A stretch of DNA of 64,000 bases, taken from Undaria pinnatifida (Eukaryota > Sar > Phaeophyceae > Laminariales > Alariaceae). Where the stretch lies: contig JABAKD010000025.1 of the NCBI GenBank assembly GCA_012845835.1, positions 13,547,890-13,611,889 of the forward strand, written 5' to 3'. Made by a program: the position numbers and the translations under genes. Below the pieces are notes generated by a model. That model saw nothing but the letters and a program-made list of their open reading frames with translations. It searched no databases and was not told the DNA's origin. Below are positions 44,307-56,334 of the stretch, in pieces (the stretch's first letter is position 1; each line of letters opens with the position of its first letter).

Positions 44307-45440
44307 GGGGGGGGGGGGCGGGGGGGGGGAAACGACGGGTTTGAGGTGAGGGGTTTGTTATTGTGATGGGGAGGAAGGGGGCGTTCGGGGCGGAGGGGGG
44401 GGGAAAGCCGCGGCATGGATGGATCGCGAAAGATAATGAGGTGATATCCTGTGCGTGAAGTGTTTATTAATCTGGCGGATTTGGATATTTGGTGGGGCGT
44501 TTGAGTAAGGTAGAACGAGAGGGGGGGGGGGTGGAGATTTTTTAGCAGGTTTATACATACATATCATTAATAATTAAATACACTCCAGCTGTGAGATCGA
44601 ATATTTTGTCGAAACTCATCTTTGCAAGCTGTGTGCGATACTCCGATCGCGCGTATTACGGGTTGTGTGTCCTCATTAAGGATATAGGTCGGCGACTCTC
44701 CTTGCAACTACAGTGTATGTAGCTATCAGGGTGAACAGGGTGATGTTAGTCAGTCTGTGCGCGGAAACTATAAAATTAAAACCCGTTTCTGAGAGGGACA
44801 AAATCTCATACGGAAATGCATCAGTTTGCCGAGTGAATCCTGTAAGTCGAATATCGGTGAGGGGAGGGCGAAGTTTTTAAGGACGTGGGGGCCTGATTTT
44901 GATCAAAAGGGGGGCGGGAGGGGGGGAGGGGGGGGAGGGGACGGGTGGGGCAGGTCGATTTGTGCTTGGAAACTATAAATCCTTCTTGTGGGAGAGGGAG
45001 GGGGAATGTGGCGGGGGAGGCGGGGGGCGGGGGGGGAGGGCTTTAGGTCGCATAGATGTAGGGGTTTTCTATACGCGTGGTGCTAGGTCCAGGCGATGGT
45101 GCGGGTGGTGGGGAAGGAGGGGGCGTTGGGGGCGGGGGTGGGTGGGAATTGCAGCAGCGGCATGGACGGCTAGTAGTCGCTCTAAAAAGATAACGAAGCG
45201 ATATCCAGGGCGTGGCAAGTGTTTATTACTCTGGTAGATTTCGATATTAGGTGGGCGAGAAAGCAAGCAAGGAAAAAAAAAAAATGGCCATAGGGGGGGG
45301 GGGGGGGGGGGGGCGGGGGGGGGGGGGGGGGGCAAGAGGTTTAGGTCTAATGTTAAAATAAATACACTCCAGATATCAGATCAAGGATTTGGTAGACACT
45401 GACGATGTTCGCAACATTGTGTGATATATATTTTTTATAG
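43600..45440 (+). repeat. G-tract satellite, tandem block
   Basis: Two full monomers (about 43600-44566 and 44567-45355) and the start of a third (45356-45440) are arranged head to tail. Each begins CACTCCAGCTGTGAGATCGA-like, continues AACTCATCTTTGCAAGC, GATACTCCGATCGCGCG and GATATAGGTCGGCGACTC, then GTGCGCGGAAACTATAAA modules broken by long G-runs. It has the same units as 1-2600, in the opposite sense to the 2.46-2.60 kb module. The third monomer is cut by the AAC microsatellite. Confidence 0.85.
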
Positions 45441-45447
45441 TCTATGC

Positions 45448-45734
<287 letters not shown>

Positions 45735-47278
45735 GAAGGCAATGTTATAACGTATAGTCTAACCTATTCTTAATAAATAGTCTAAAATAAATGTGTTCAT
45801 CAGCAAGACATACTAAAAACAGTCGTGTACGTGAATGGTGTACCAGTACTTCAAAATGTGAGTTATGTAGCTAGCGTTGGGCTGCGAAAGCAACTGAGTT
45901 AAATCGACACACGACGCGTATGAAAATACGCGGAAGTGTGGTGAGCTAAAGCTTTAGTTTTCCCCATCCGCCGGAGGATAAAAAAAAAAAAAAAGTTATT
46001 TTATCAAATGTCTAAGTACTTTATTTAGAGTACTCGTAATTTTTTACGTGTTTTAAATAATAAGCGGTACTTACATTAGAAGAATAGTGTGGTCTATTTT
46101 GATAATAATAATTAGTTTACATATAATTATGGTCTAAATATCAGGTCTAGTTTGGTACGTGTCACTACTAGTTTTATATCCTCAATCCTTCGCCATGTCC
46201 TCGCGGTCATGCTCGAAAAGGCAAGAAAATTATGCACTCCACCTGCCCCGGTGACTCAGACCTACCCAACCCTACGGTTTACTGTTGTTGTAGATAATAC
46301 CATGATGAGGTGTACAGTTGTTGTATTGGCACTGCCGCCGGAGGTTCGTGCTGCACTAGTAACCGTTACGGGTCAGCGCGAGCAAGTGTCCCCCTCAAAA
46401 ATGCATAGTTAGTATCTTTAAAATTGTTCAATATAATATAGTTTGATGGCGTGTCGGCGGGTGTCGGTGTCGATGGACCCGCCCCGACGGGGAAATGCAA
46501 AAATTATACCGTGGGATTGCTCGACCCGACCCGACCGGACCTCACAAAATGTGACAGATGACATTATTGATTACCTCCACCCAAAAACCTCGAAAACCGA
46601 CTCGCATGCTCGGCCTGACCTGAGACATTTTCACTACAAACATAACTGACCCTATCATAGCCACCTGGTTCTGAATATACCGTGAGGTACGGTCGTTTAT
46701 TTGCTCGTGCGGCGGGTCGGGTGTGCTGTGGACACGAGCCGTGAGCAGTGTATGCTATGTCGTATCGCGGGTCAAACACAAAAAGTCACGGTCCAACAAT
46801 GCAACAATCTCGGCTCTAATCTCGGCATGTTTTCGGTGAAATATTATCAAAATTATATTTTTGTGAGGTACAGTATTTTCTACCGCGAAATACTCTGGCA
46901 CGAGTATTTTCGACTGAATTGATTATACGCTGACAACGTCATGCCATTACGCCTATTAACATTATGCACGTTTAATCGTTTTTTTTCTTTTTTAAAGGTG
47001 CTTATATTAACAGACAAGATGTTGCAATTTTGTACGATTTTTTGTTGGTTTTGCTTCTTCCATAAAATTTGAATTTCGAAAAATGATTTTGTGATAGGTT
47101 CTCGAGCGTACAAACGGGCGGAATTGTTGGAGACGATCATATTTAAATTATAATACGGTCGTATCCTTACAGTTTCGTCCAGACTGGTGCCTGGTATCTG
47201 GTACAAAACAGCGAGACACAACAACCCACAACGCCCGGGTCGACCCGATAGCTCCGGCCCGATCGCTGTCCCCCAGCT
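45735..47278. other. AT-rich spacer upstream of the hAT gene
   Basis: It is AT-rich at 45.9-46.2 and 46.9-47.15 kb. A short CCCGACCCGACCGG stretch lies at 46.52 kb. No gene was recognised and no hAT terminal inverted repeat could be identified. Confidence 0.45.
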
Positions 47279-47891
47279 ATGGCAAGCGGGATGGATGTTC
47301 CGGCTCAGGTAGCAAGTACAGCAGGTGAGGGGGAGGATTTAGCAGCTCGGGGTGGTGTTGGTGGTGGTGGTACTGCTGGTGCTGGTCCAGGTGTTGGAGC
47401 TGGTGCAGCTGGTCGTGGTGGTGGTGCTGGTGGAGCTAGTGGTGGTGATGCTGGTGGTGCCGGCGCCGGTGCTGGTGCTGGTGCTGTTACCTCGACAACA
47501 CCAAGCTTCCTCCCGGGCAAAACTGAACCCACCCATGTGGCTGATAATAAACAGGGTGGAACGAGAACCTCCATAGCCTGGCGGTTCTTCGAGAAGTTTT
47601 CCCCCCCTCTCGAGGACGGGAAAAACGTGAAGTGCACATTGAAAAGAGACGATGGTACCGACTGCAAGGCGTTGTACAAGCACGACAACGAGGCAAACAC
47701 AGGCACTGGTTCTATGGTCAGGCATCTGAGGCGGTGCAAGGACGCATCCCACAGGCAAGCTATACAGGAGTTTGATGCGGAGAGCAAGCACTACTCATCT
47801 GGCGCGGCAGCGAGGGGTATAACGAATGGGGCAGCCAAGGGAGCAAGCAAGGGTGCTCGTCGCTCTGTGCCTGCCAACGAGGAGAGGAAAG
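47279..47891 (+). CDS. hAT-family transposase, exon 1 (BED zinc finger)
   Basis: It starts at ATG 47279 with a Gly/Ala-rich head of about 70 residues, then TSIAWRFFEKFSPP, NVKCTLKRDDGTDCKAL, MVRHLRRCKD: the aromatic start, Cys pair and final H..C spacing of a BED finger, the DNA-binding head of hAT transposases. The open frame ends at 47896, but a GTTAGT donor at 47892 gives a phase-1 end (AAA G|) that fits the acceptor at 52591. The head is encoded by GGTGNT repeats, which explains Gly/Ala bias. The transposase would bind its own transposon ends in the nucleus. Confidence 0.75.
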
Positions 47892-49001
47892 GTTAGTACA
47901 GTCGGAGTGAGTATACTGATTGTGCTTGTACGGCAGCAAAGCATCAGGTAGGGTACAACAGCAGCAGGATACAGCACGGCGGAGTACAGCACAGCAGCAG
48001 TAGTCACAACAAATGTGGGGTGTTTGAACGCAGATCGTAGTAGCATCTGTCAAATACAGCTGCCGCAACCACCTTGCGCTGTTTCGCACTGCACGCACAA
48101 GTGCCCCTGGCAGCTGGCACGTACACATCAGCAGCAAGCAGTAGTGATGCTAAGGACTGCTGTCTTCGGCTTACCCGGGTACCAGGTACCAGGTATATCA
48201 CAAAGATACGTACGACGTACGACCTCATAAATGTTTGTAAGATAGGAACCCAACCACAACAATCTCGTGCTGTCCCATATGTCCTATTATTTACTATTTA
48301 CACTTGCAAGCGATGTTGAAATGGTGTTTGCATGCACGGCGGTGCAAGACAGACAACAACAGCTAGTACAGTAGTCGGCAGTACTGCGATATCGTCCCGC
48401 GTTCCGCTGCCCTCGAAAAACATGCCACCAGCAGTTCGCACCCTCCCTGTCCGTCAATCGCATACCAGGTATTCCAGGCTCCTTTCGTACCCTGCACGCT
48501 GTACCAGCTTCTCTGCACTTGCAGCTTACAGCAGTCGACTACTCGTACCCATGCTGCCAGCCTGCTACTTGTTCTTACCGCCGCACACAGCTGACAATCT
48601 AGCCCGGAAGCCCCTATATTTTTGCCGTTTACTGCACTTCATTAGCACTGCTGTAGTGGTCCTAAGGCGTCGGTAAAGTAGTGCTGGTCGCCCGCTATAA
48701 TGCCTGTGAAATCGCTGGACACAAATGGGAACAACCGGTATACTGCTGTGCAGCATTGGGAGTACATATTCGGAGTCGTGACGGTTGCCGCTGCAGCGCC
48801 GGTATTTCTGGATGGCGCATACTGGCACTATAGGGGACATACCACTATTAATACACTACCTGGTACAGGGTGTGAAGCGGATCTGCTCCTGCCGTGGCTG
48901 TTTGTGTTCTTCACGTTGAACTAACATTTCCACAAGTATACGACACATCCAGTACAAGCAGTGTCCGTGCCGAAGCCTCGTCCTGGAGAGTCGAGCTCTG
49001 T
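47892..49001 (+). other. hAT intron 1, left part
   Basis: No exon was recognised. GTACCAGGTACC-type palindromic motifs occur near 48180. The open frame at 48700-48924 has no domain. Confidence 0.4.
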
Positions 49002-49279
49002 ACAAGCTGGGCCAGCCATGATCAGCTTCGTAGTTCGTCCGTTGATTAGCGCACCGTTTTTTGGAATCATGAGCTGAAACATATTGACACGCGCTTCATT
49101 ATAGTCTTCTCGAGGACTTCATTTACTGCACCACTCATTTTTCTTTTTTTTCGTGAGTTAAGGCACATTTTAATTTAAACGAAAATTGGTTGTGGTCTTA
49201 ACTGACTTGAAAACAATAATAATAAGTGGTGCAGTGATGAACCCCTCGGGAGGACTACAATCGAGCGCGTGTCAAGTTT

Positions 49280-49792
49280 TTAGTTCAACGTTCGAAAAAA
49301 CGGTGCGCTAATCCCACACCTTGTATTCTTCGAAACTGGGGGAAAGCCGCAAGGGTAAACACGACAGATGGAAGGAGCGCGAACCTGCTGCTTACGAGTT
49401 TTGGCGTCACCGAGCAGAGTGTCAACTAGATTTGACGACAGGGCCACTTGGAGGCGCGCGACGTTATCGTGGTTGGCTGCAACGACCCCCTGAAGCTCGT
49501 AGTTCCGGTGGCTGAGATAGCGGCGACGCTTTACAAAGTTGGCCTTAAGCTTAGCGGTCCTTCCGCGCAGACCCCGCAACGCGGAACGCCTCTGTCGAGC
49601 ATACATGCACGTTGCCGCCATGAATTCTGTGCTGGTCATGGGCAAGCCGCACGTGCACTGACACTTGTACTGCTTTGCTTGGGCGCAGTTCAAGTAGCCG
49701 AGGCTTTTGACAGATTTCCCCATAGGGGTGTCACGGGCGGATGCAACGGGGCAGAGGGCTTGTGTGAGATTCCCATGCGAACACGAAAGCAC
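49280..49792 (-). CDS. Hypothetical Cys/Arg-rich protein in the 2.1 kb element
   Basis: The 170-codon frame begins at 49792. It has a small Cys group (NCAQAKQYKCQCTCGLP), a basic stretch (RQRRSALRGLRGRTAKLK, VKRRRYL) and a C-terminal part with CRVYPCGFPP. No family was recognised. Its place within inverted termini suggests a transposon protein, perhaps a DNA-binding part. It may also be chance. Confidence 0.3.
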   Translation of the reverse strand: MLSCSHGNLTQALCPVASARDTPMGKSVKSLGYLNCAQAKQYKCQCTCGLPMTSTEFMAATCMYARQRRSALRGLRGRTAKLKANFVKRRRYLSHRNYELQGVVAANHDNVARLQVALSSNLVDTLLGDAKTRKQQVRAPSICRVYPCGFPPVSKNTRCGISAPFFRTLN

Positions 49793-50158
49793 ACGGCGGC
49801 GCAGGTAGCACAGTACCCGCAGTAAGCGTACTCGTACGATTACATACGAGAAGACTAAAACGCGTACAGCTACGTAGGCGCGCTGCGGTTAAACGCGCAC
49901 GTACACGCTAGTGACCGGCGCGCATGCAAGAGCGACTGTGTTGTTCGTACGTGCTTGCTCCAACTTGTACGACGAAGAGAGTGTGATAGTATCCATCACA
50001 AGATTACACGACAGCCTACACACAGAAGAGACATCAGAACGCGCACAACCCAACGCAGGTGCAGACAGCAGCACGACCACTGCTGTACGAATATGCGAGA
50101 ACCAGTAAAATTGCAAATGACTCGTACGAGAAAAAACTACCAGGTAAGAGAGTATATG

Positions 50159-50245
50159 CTATGCGCGATCGGAGTATCACACAGCTTGCAAAGATGAGTT
50201 TCGACAAAATTTTCGATCTCACAGCTGGAGTATTTTTTTATTTTA
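50159..50245 (+). repeat. Fragment of the G-tract satellite module
   Basis: It contains GCGCGATCGGAGTATCAC, AGCTTGCAAAGATGAGTTTCG and GATCTCACAGCTGGAGTATT, the same as 2520-2600 on the same strand. It is isolated, without G-runs, and nested in the 2.1 kb element. Confidence 0.9.
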
Positions 50246-50436
50246 TTTTATATGCTTTTACGTAGGTTCGCGAACAGCAGGACATAGATACCATAATGAT
50301 TGGAATTATAATGACCGTGTTGATATCGCTTTTATACACAAACGATCCTTACATTCCACGCCATACTGGTCCAACACTCGTAATGTAGGTACCGTACGAA
50401 AAAAAAACACAGCATAAAATTAAAAAATATCGCGAT

Positions 50437-50955
50437 TCAAAATTTGATATCTGCGAACACACAAAGCTCGCCGAACTTGCGTGGTGGATGCACTGCAATC
50501 TCCTCCGCTGGTGTCGACCCTAGCAATCTGTGGACTGTGTCCGCACTGGCGGCTTTCTCACGCTTTATTGTAAACTGGCACGCATCGCTAGCCGCGAGAA
50601 CCTCCTCACGGGTGTCAAACCGATCAGAAGTCTTCCTAACCGACCGATGCCTTGTCGTTGAAGTGAAGTTGAGCCAGAGCTTGTGCTTCCCAGACCCACG
50701 CTGAACGTAATAGGGGACGTCGGACGTCTTTGTCCAGGGGCTGCTAGTGCTCGTACCCGCAGGCGAGGTGGGCGCTATGTTTCTCGCGCTCGTGTGGGTG
50801 CTTGAGTGTGCTTGTATCACAAGATGCGATGTGGGATGGGTTGTATTTTTTCCATCTTTTTGTATTTTGTTCCGCCGCATAAGAAAACGCTTTTTCCCGC
50901 TGAAAAAGCTCAATAAATTACTTGGGAAAGCAGTGCATTGTGTGAATATGCCCAT
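50437..50955 (-). CDS. Hypothetical protein with AP2-like segment
   Basis: The frame of 172 codons (minus strand) contains VPYYVQRGSGKHKLWLNFT, then RFDTREEVLAASDAC. The W..F pattern followed by F-x-T-x-E-E-x-x-x-A is what AP2/integrase-like DNA-binding segments show, and such segments occur in algal mobile elements. The likeness is partial and by eye. It lies next to the right inverted end, and the start at 50955 is only the first ATG. Confidence 0.35.
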   Translation of the reverse strand: MGIFTQCTAFPSNLLSFFSGKKRFLMRRNKIQKDGKNTTHPTSHLVIQAHSSTHTSARNIAPTSPAGTSTSSPWTKTSDVPYYVQRGSGKHKLWLNFTSTTRHRSVRKTSDRFDTREEVLAASDACQFTIKREKAASADTVHRLLGSTPAEEIAVHPPRKFGELCVFADIKF

Positions 50956-51369
50956 TCAGCATACAACACCGACGTGCATGACCGCTTTGGTTGGCTGTTC
51001 AAGAGAGTATGCTCAGCGCCATCTACTTCGTCGTCGTTCATGCGATATGAACTGACGAACTAAAAAGCTGATCATGGCTGGCCCAGCTCGTAGCCGAAAA
51101 CTACAAAACAGAGGTTGCTATCTATGCTACGCACAGGTGATTCGGCCATGCAATGCGGAACCCAATGAATGCGGGGGTGGAACATCTGCAAGCCAGCGCA
51201 CCAGACGATTTGCAACAAGGAAGGAAATTTTATACTAAGTGTAGCAGAAAGCAAAAAGAAGATACTAATTGAAATTTATGAAAATAGAAGAGTTAGGAAC
51301 GCATGGGGCAGGGAAGAGGTATCCAGGGAATACCAAGTTTTAGCGAAACAAAGCAGATGCCAGCACACC

Positions 51370-51560
51370 CAGCCGTTCGGTTCACGTCGGGTCGGGTCGA
51401 GTCGAGTAGGGGCAGGGCGGGCCGGGTCGGGGCGGGCCGGGTCGGGTTGGTCAAAATGCGAAGTATATGAGATCCTCCTGGCCAGACCGAATCCGACCCA
51501 CGATATTTCGAGATCTCCTTACCCCACCCGCCCCGGGCTGGCCCGCCGGAATGCGCGTAA
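51370..51560. repeat. TCGGG/CCCGA simple repeats with hairpin arrangement
   Basis: TCGGGTCGGGTCGAG-type runs (51385-51445) are followed about 40 bases later by C-rich complements (51520-51550). Similar runs lie at 46.51-46.54 kb and 56.34-56.52 kb. They are compatible with quadruplex or hairpin formation; there is no coding function. Confidence 0.7.
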
Positions 51561-51837
51561 CCCGGCATGCATGGGTGTTGTCGAGGTTCGGATCGCTTTC
51601 GCCCTGGAGTGTTCTTCTAACAGCCGACTGGGCGCCCGGACTCTATTCACGCGTGTACGGTTGTTAGAAATGCAAACCTTTGTTTCTGCACCCATTTCCC
51701 TTTTAAGGCTGCAGAGGCTATCCAACGCTACGTCCGTCTGTTATTGATATGCCACCAAATACGATTGTGCAATCGGTCGTACTCACAGCTGCCGTTTTTC
51801 ATTTTTTATAAAAAATTCCACTGGGGTCACCTGCGCT

Positions 51838-51960
51838 GCTGCTGCTGCTGCTGCTGCTCTTCGGCGTATCAGTTGCTGAACTGTGCGCCCGCTCTGTTCT
51901 TTCACCCCGCGTATCAGCTGCTGCACTGTGCGCCCGCCCTGTTCTTTCACCCCCGCAAAG
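51838..51960. repeat. GCT microsatellite and 40-base direct repeat
   Basis: (GCT)n at 51836-51858 is followed by two copies of CGTATCAG(T/C)TGCTG..CTGTGCGCCCGC.CTGTTCTTTCACCC, about 46 bases apart. The copies differ at a few sites. Confidence 0.8.
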
Positions 51961-52101
51961 CAGAAAACTAACCCCCTCCTACGAGCCCTAGGAAAACCCA
52001 TCGCCGAAAAGAACAGAACGCCTCTTCGTTTTAGATGTCACCCATTCTCTTGGAAACAACCAACTTTCAAGCTAGTGTTGTATTTTGTTTGGAATATGCT
52101 G

Positions 52102-52430
52102 ACGCGTGATTCGATAGGGGTACGAAGCACATTTTGTGTAATCTTTTGTCTCGGTGATGGGGCTCCTTAACCCCGAATAAAACTTCCGAATTTCACTCTT
52201 GTTATCGCAATGCTTTCTTTGTGTGTGTACCTACAGGTCATGGCGGTGTTGATTGGGTTGCCCAATCCTTCCAATACATTTTGTTTGTTATACGCTGGTC
52301 ATGGTGTTGTTGCTCGCGTTCGCACAATCATTCCCCTCAGGATACTTTTCTTGGGTGAGGTCTCGAGCTTCCGGGGTAAGTAGGCTCCCGAAACATAGCA
52401 GTGCGCCTCTCTACCGCCGTAGCAATGTGC
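52102..52430 (+). mobile_element. MITE-like element in hAT intron 1
   Basis: The left terminus is GACGCGTGATTCGATAGGGG, then GATGGGGCTCCTTAACCCCG, TACCTACAGGTCATGG, and the right terminus is CTCTACCGCCGTAGCA. It is longer than most copies (about 330 bases), apparently through an internal duplication of the CATGG block. Confidence 0.6.
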
Positions 52431-52591
52431 CTGCTGCAGCGGCACATGAGGTCCACTGCTGACGTGTGGTTCAATGTGACCGACTCCTTATCTTTAAAAC
52501 GCTGCTGCTGGTGCTACTGCGGTGTGTACTTACTGCTGTACTTGCTGTTATTGTTTTCGCGTGCCCTCTCCTCCTACGTCTGCCCACTAAG

Positions 52592-52964
52592 AAGGAGCGG
52601 AGTTCTATCGCCGAGCGTTGCGAGACCCCATCGCCGACAAGCAAACGGCGCGCCTCCACCGCATGTACGTCGCCTGGTGTGTCGTCAACAGCATGCCGCT
52701 GCAATCTATCGACCAACTCGGCTTCAAGATGATCGTCGCGGTGTTAGACCCAGCACACGCCTCGGCCTCTCCCTCCATGGAAACCCTCGACAGGGTTCTC
52801 CGGGAGATGTATGTCGTCGCAAAAGCGGGGCTGTTCGAGGTTATTCGCGGCGTGCGGCACGACAACAGCGTCAAGGGGTACGATGGCCCCTTCTGCGGTC
52901 TGCGGTTGGATCGGAAATCGGAAGCGGGCGAGGAGTACGTTGTGGCGTCGATTCAGCTCAATAG
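52592..52964 (+). CDS. hAT-family transposase, exon 2 (middle domain)
   Basis: The acceptor CCCACTAAG| at 52591 gives phase 1, matching exon 1. The exon reads EGAEFYRRALRDP, LHRMYVAWCVVNSMPL, DQLGFKMIVAVLDP, PSMETLDRVLREMY, SVKGYDGPFCGLRLDR and EEYVVASIQLN. The W..V..MPL...F..M...DP....PS..TL pattern is that of hAT transposases just before the catalytic core. A donor AATAG|GTGCGC ends it in phase 2. The first catalytic Asp region (usually D-x-W-T/S) is not seen clearly; the part that should follow EEYVVAS may lie in an exon that I could not find. Confidence 0.75.
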
Positions 52965-54944
52965 GTGCGCCGTTGTGTTCACGATTCTCTGTGTTAATCG
53001 ATGCTCTTTTGTATCGTTTATTACGCTGTGTGGTTGGTTCCGCCCACCCGGTTTGACGTCTTTTCTGCATTGGTGTTATACTACTTGTTCGAAGTATGCT
53101 CGTTTGAATTTTGTTTTTTGCCTTGTTGCTATGCGTTCTTGTCATGGATGAAAGTCTACCTGTTCGCATCACTCTTGAAGAATACCCGGTAGGTGGTATA
53201 TACGTTTCCTTTATATTTTTCCCTTTTTATCCCTCGATGTTGGTTGTCTCTACGAATACCCTTCCCCCTTGCGTATCTTTTTTTTTCTGTTGGATGAAAC
53301 ATGGTTTTCCATACTGTGTTACCTTGTTCGTCTGTGTATGAGGGTAATAGCAGTTCATGAATGAACGTATTTCGTTTTTTGAGGGAAGTTCTTAGTTCAT
53401 CAAATTAGGGAAAATGGGACGAAATATGTAACAGCACCGCTAAAGCGTTGAGATGGATGCTGAAACTTTCCTTTCCTTTACCTGGGTAATGACCCTAACC
53501 CTCCCCCCCCCCCCTGTTATTGGAAAGATAAGGGATGTCACAAGTCGCCCCGAAAATACGTTCCAGTGCAACACAACCTCATGCGTCAATGGCGCAAGCA
53601 ACTCCCCGATTGCGGTGATGGCAGTTGCTTTGCTTCATGAAAGTATCTCCTGTCTTGGAAGGCTTTTTCCGCCGTAGCAGCAGCGTAGCAGTGTGTGGCG
53701 GCGGTAGTACCCGAACCCAAGCGTAAACCAACCGCGATCCAACAGAAATGTCGGCGGTAGCAGCAGTAGTACACGAATGTAAAGACGCAGGCTTGGGTAG
53801 AGGTTGAACCATCGTTTTCCTGATTTTTCTTCCTGGCGCTCTTCTTGCGAGGAACTCAAATAGTTCAACCAAAAATGCTGATTTCGAATAAAATGAAGGC
53901 GACAGCAGTAGATAAACAAACCCATTGGCTGGGCACAAAAGAATCAGTGCAATAAAACACGGCATCCTAATGAGTTTGGGTTAAGGAGCCCAGTCGTTCA
54001 GGATTGCTTTTGATCCCAATAGTGCCCAGTCTATCGTATCACGCATCTAACGTACGCGTGCGCCACAGTCGATCCAGATTCAGCACTACCAGCAAAGCCC
54101 GGTTCGTGTGGTTTCGCGGTGGGTAAACGAACACAATCTTCATGCCTTCTTGCTGTATGCGAACAGCGCAAACGGCGAATGGTCGCAGAGGTTTGGGATA
54201 ACGCAGCGAACGTTGTGCCTAGATGGCTCATTTTAGGCTTGGGACAATGCTCTCTCTTGTAGTGGTTTCTCGGGGACACTCGCAACCGCGACAGCCCTGG
54301 CAGCGTTGCGCGACCGATGCTGTAATGGCCACCTATATTCTTGCCACCGTTTTCCGACGCGGGCTAAGGTAGAGGTGCGCCAACCATTGCTTGTTTGCTA
54401 AGGCTCCTCACTTTTTGAGGATCTCCCAGATGAAACTAGATATAGTATACCCATCTGAGCAAAAGCTTGTCTTTTGGGCAAGCTGAAAGTGCAACCCGAC
54501 GACCAACCCCATCGTCTAGCTTCAATAACGTATTCATATTTGTAAAACATGAACGTCATTCCGGCGATTTTGGGCTAAGGAGCCCAGTCGTTCAGATTAA
54601 AAAAAAAAAAATCAGTGGTACCGCTATCGTAGCACACATGTCCCCTTGGCACGGGATACGGCGACGGGGGGGGGGGGGGGGGCTATTTTCTCTACGGAGA
54701 GACGGGTTACTCTCGGGCGTGACTCGGTGTTTCACTCAATCACGGACGTATGTTTTGATTGTTCGGCGCAGCGAAGCAAAGCTAGTCCATCGCGGCGACC
54801 CGTATTGCGAAACAGAAAAAGCGCATAGCTCTACCCGCTGTGGCGAGTGGCTTTGCGCCGATGAAAGATTAGGCTCTTTTCTTAAACGTGCCCCCCCCCC
54901 GCTGCGGTGGCCTTCATCCCTTGTGTTCGCGAAACTATTGGCGC

Positions 54945-55212
54945 GCGCTACGATGGAGATAGCACTCTTGGCTACCATATTTTGGGACGGGGCGGGGCTC
55001 TTTACCCCACGATCGTTGGAAGGGCATTTGTTTTGCGATACGTATGTCTATGCTTTCGGTACTCAGGCCATGAGTCTGTCCGTCGAGTTGCGCGTTCATT
55101 ACCTATCTACCAGGTACAATCGTTTTGGGGGGGAGGGGTATGGAGCTCTTCAAGTGAAGAGCCTGAGACAAAAAAAAGGCGACAAACAAAGTGCCTATAC
55201 CGTAGCATGTGT
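54945..55212 (+). mobile_element. MITE-like element in hAT intron 2
   Basis: The left terminus is GCGCGCTACGATGGAGATAG. The interior has GGCGGGGCTCTTTACCCC, ACTCAGGCCATGAGTCTGTC and GGAGCTCTTCAAGTGAAGAG. The right terminus is CTATACCGTAGCATGTGTC. The GAGCTCTTCAAGTGAAGAGC stem is the internal hairpin typical of the family. Confidence 0.65.
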
Positions 55213-56334
55213 CTTGTTCCTAAAAAATGTTAACAGCGGGATCGTAATCACCCACTGGTAAATTTCTTGAGGTTTCGCAACAAGTACACTTCCCGTAATT
55301 AGATATCTATCCCTGCCTTGGAGTGCTTCAAACATGGGAAACCTTTCCACCGCTTACCGTATCGACCTTGACGCGGGACGCACGCTACTATTTTACAGGT
55401 AGCACTCATTGACCTTTTGTGTTTCTGAATGACGGGGTCCCCAAATCCCTCCCTATACCGATTTCAAGTAAGTTTTTCCCCGATACCAAAAGGATTTCCA
55501 GTTGTGAAGGCGTTACTAACGCAAAATTGTCGCAACAATATTGCGATGTTAACATTTTTTGCAGCACCTAGGTCATGGGTTTTGATCATCACAAAGACAC
55601 TTTCAGTTTCCTCGAGGTAGGTGTTTCGCGGGTCCTCATGTGACGAGCGTCAGAGACTAAAACGCTGCGCCTTTACCGTATTAAATAGCAGATGTGTTGT
55701 GAATGTGGTTTTTTGTCCTCACCAGTCCTCACTTGTAACCGTTATTTCTACCCATCGACACCAGTACACCCAGGGTTCGTGCTGATTCTCCATCTTGTGT
55801 GTGTTGTCCTCACAATAAACCGCTCTTTCTACCATATATACCCAACGACACCAGCACACCCGGTGTTCGTGCTAGTTCTTCATCCTAGAGAGGTTAAAGT
55901 TCTGCAGCCACGGACTGTGAAATGGAGTAGTAAACTAAACAATCACAATTCATCGAGGTGAAACAAGTGTCTGGATAAGCTGCACGTTTTTTCCTTACAC
56001 GTTATTTTTTTCCTCTCCCACACCATCCACCCTGCCATGGTCTAACCCCTTCATCAATTTGAAACACGTTATTGGGGAAATAATACTTGGAATTAGTACA
56101 GGATGAGGTTTTGCGCCTTTCTCCAAAGAGGTTCAACAAAAAACATATTTTTTTTTGACGTGCCCTCACCAGGTCCGGTAGCAACACACCGATGCGACTG
56201 AACCTTGGGGCAAGATCCTGTCCCGGTCAACACTCGAAGATAAAGCTCATACGCTGGATCGAGGAGGTGCGTGGTGTTGGATTAGTTATGGTTTTTTGGC
56301 AGGGCTTTTTTTCACTTTCTTCTTCCCTGGTGGC

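Larger units (their letters stand above)
49002..51098 (-). mobile_element. 2.1 kb element with inverted ends, inside hAT intron 1
   Basis: The left end AGCTGGGCCAGCCATGATCA (start about 49008) and the complement at the right end (finishing about 51091) are identical over 24 bases and match with gaps for about 40. AGCT on both sides may be a 4-base target duplication, but it is palindromic and so ambiguous. The element carries two minus-strand frames described separately and a fragment of the G-tract satellite. The class is unassigned. Confidence 0.65.

Noticed and set aside
47305-47791. 160- and 150-codon minus-strand frames opposite the hAT BED exon
   Set aside because: They are shadows of the GGT-rich head; the + strand frame has the zinc-finger spacing and a phase-matched donor.
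54467-55261. A 264-codon + strand frame
   Set aside because: It runs across two MITE-like copies and a G-run, has no domain, and its composition follows the repeats.
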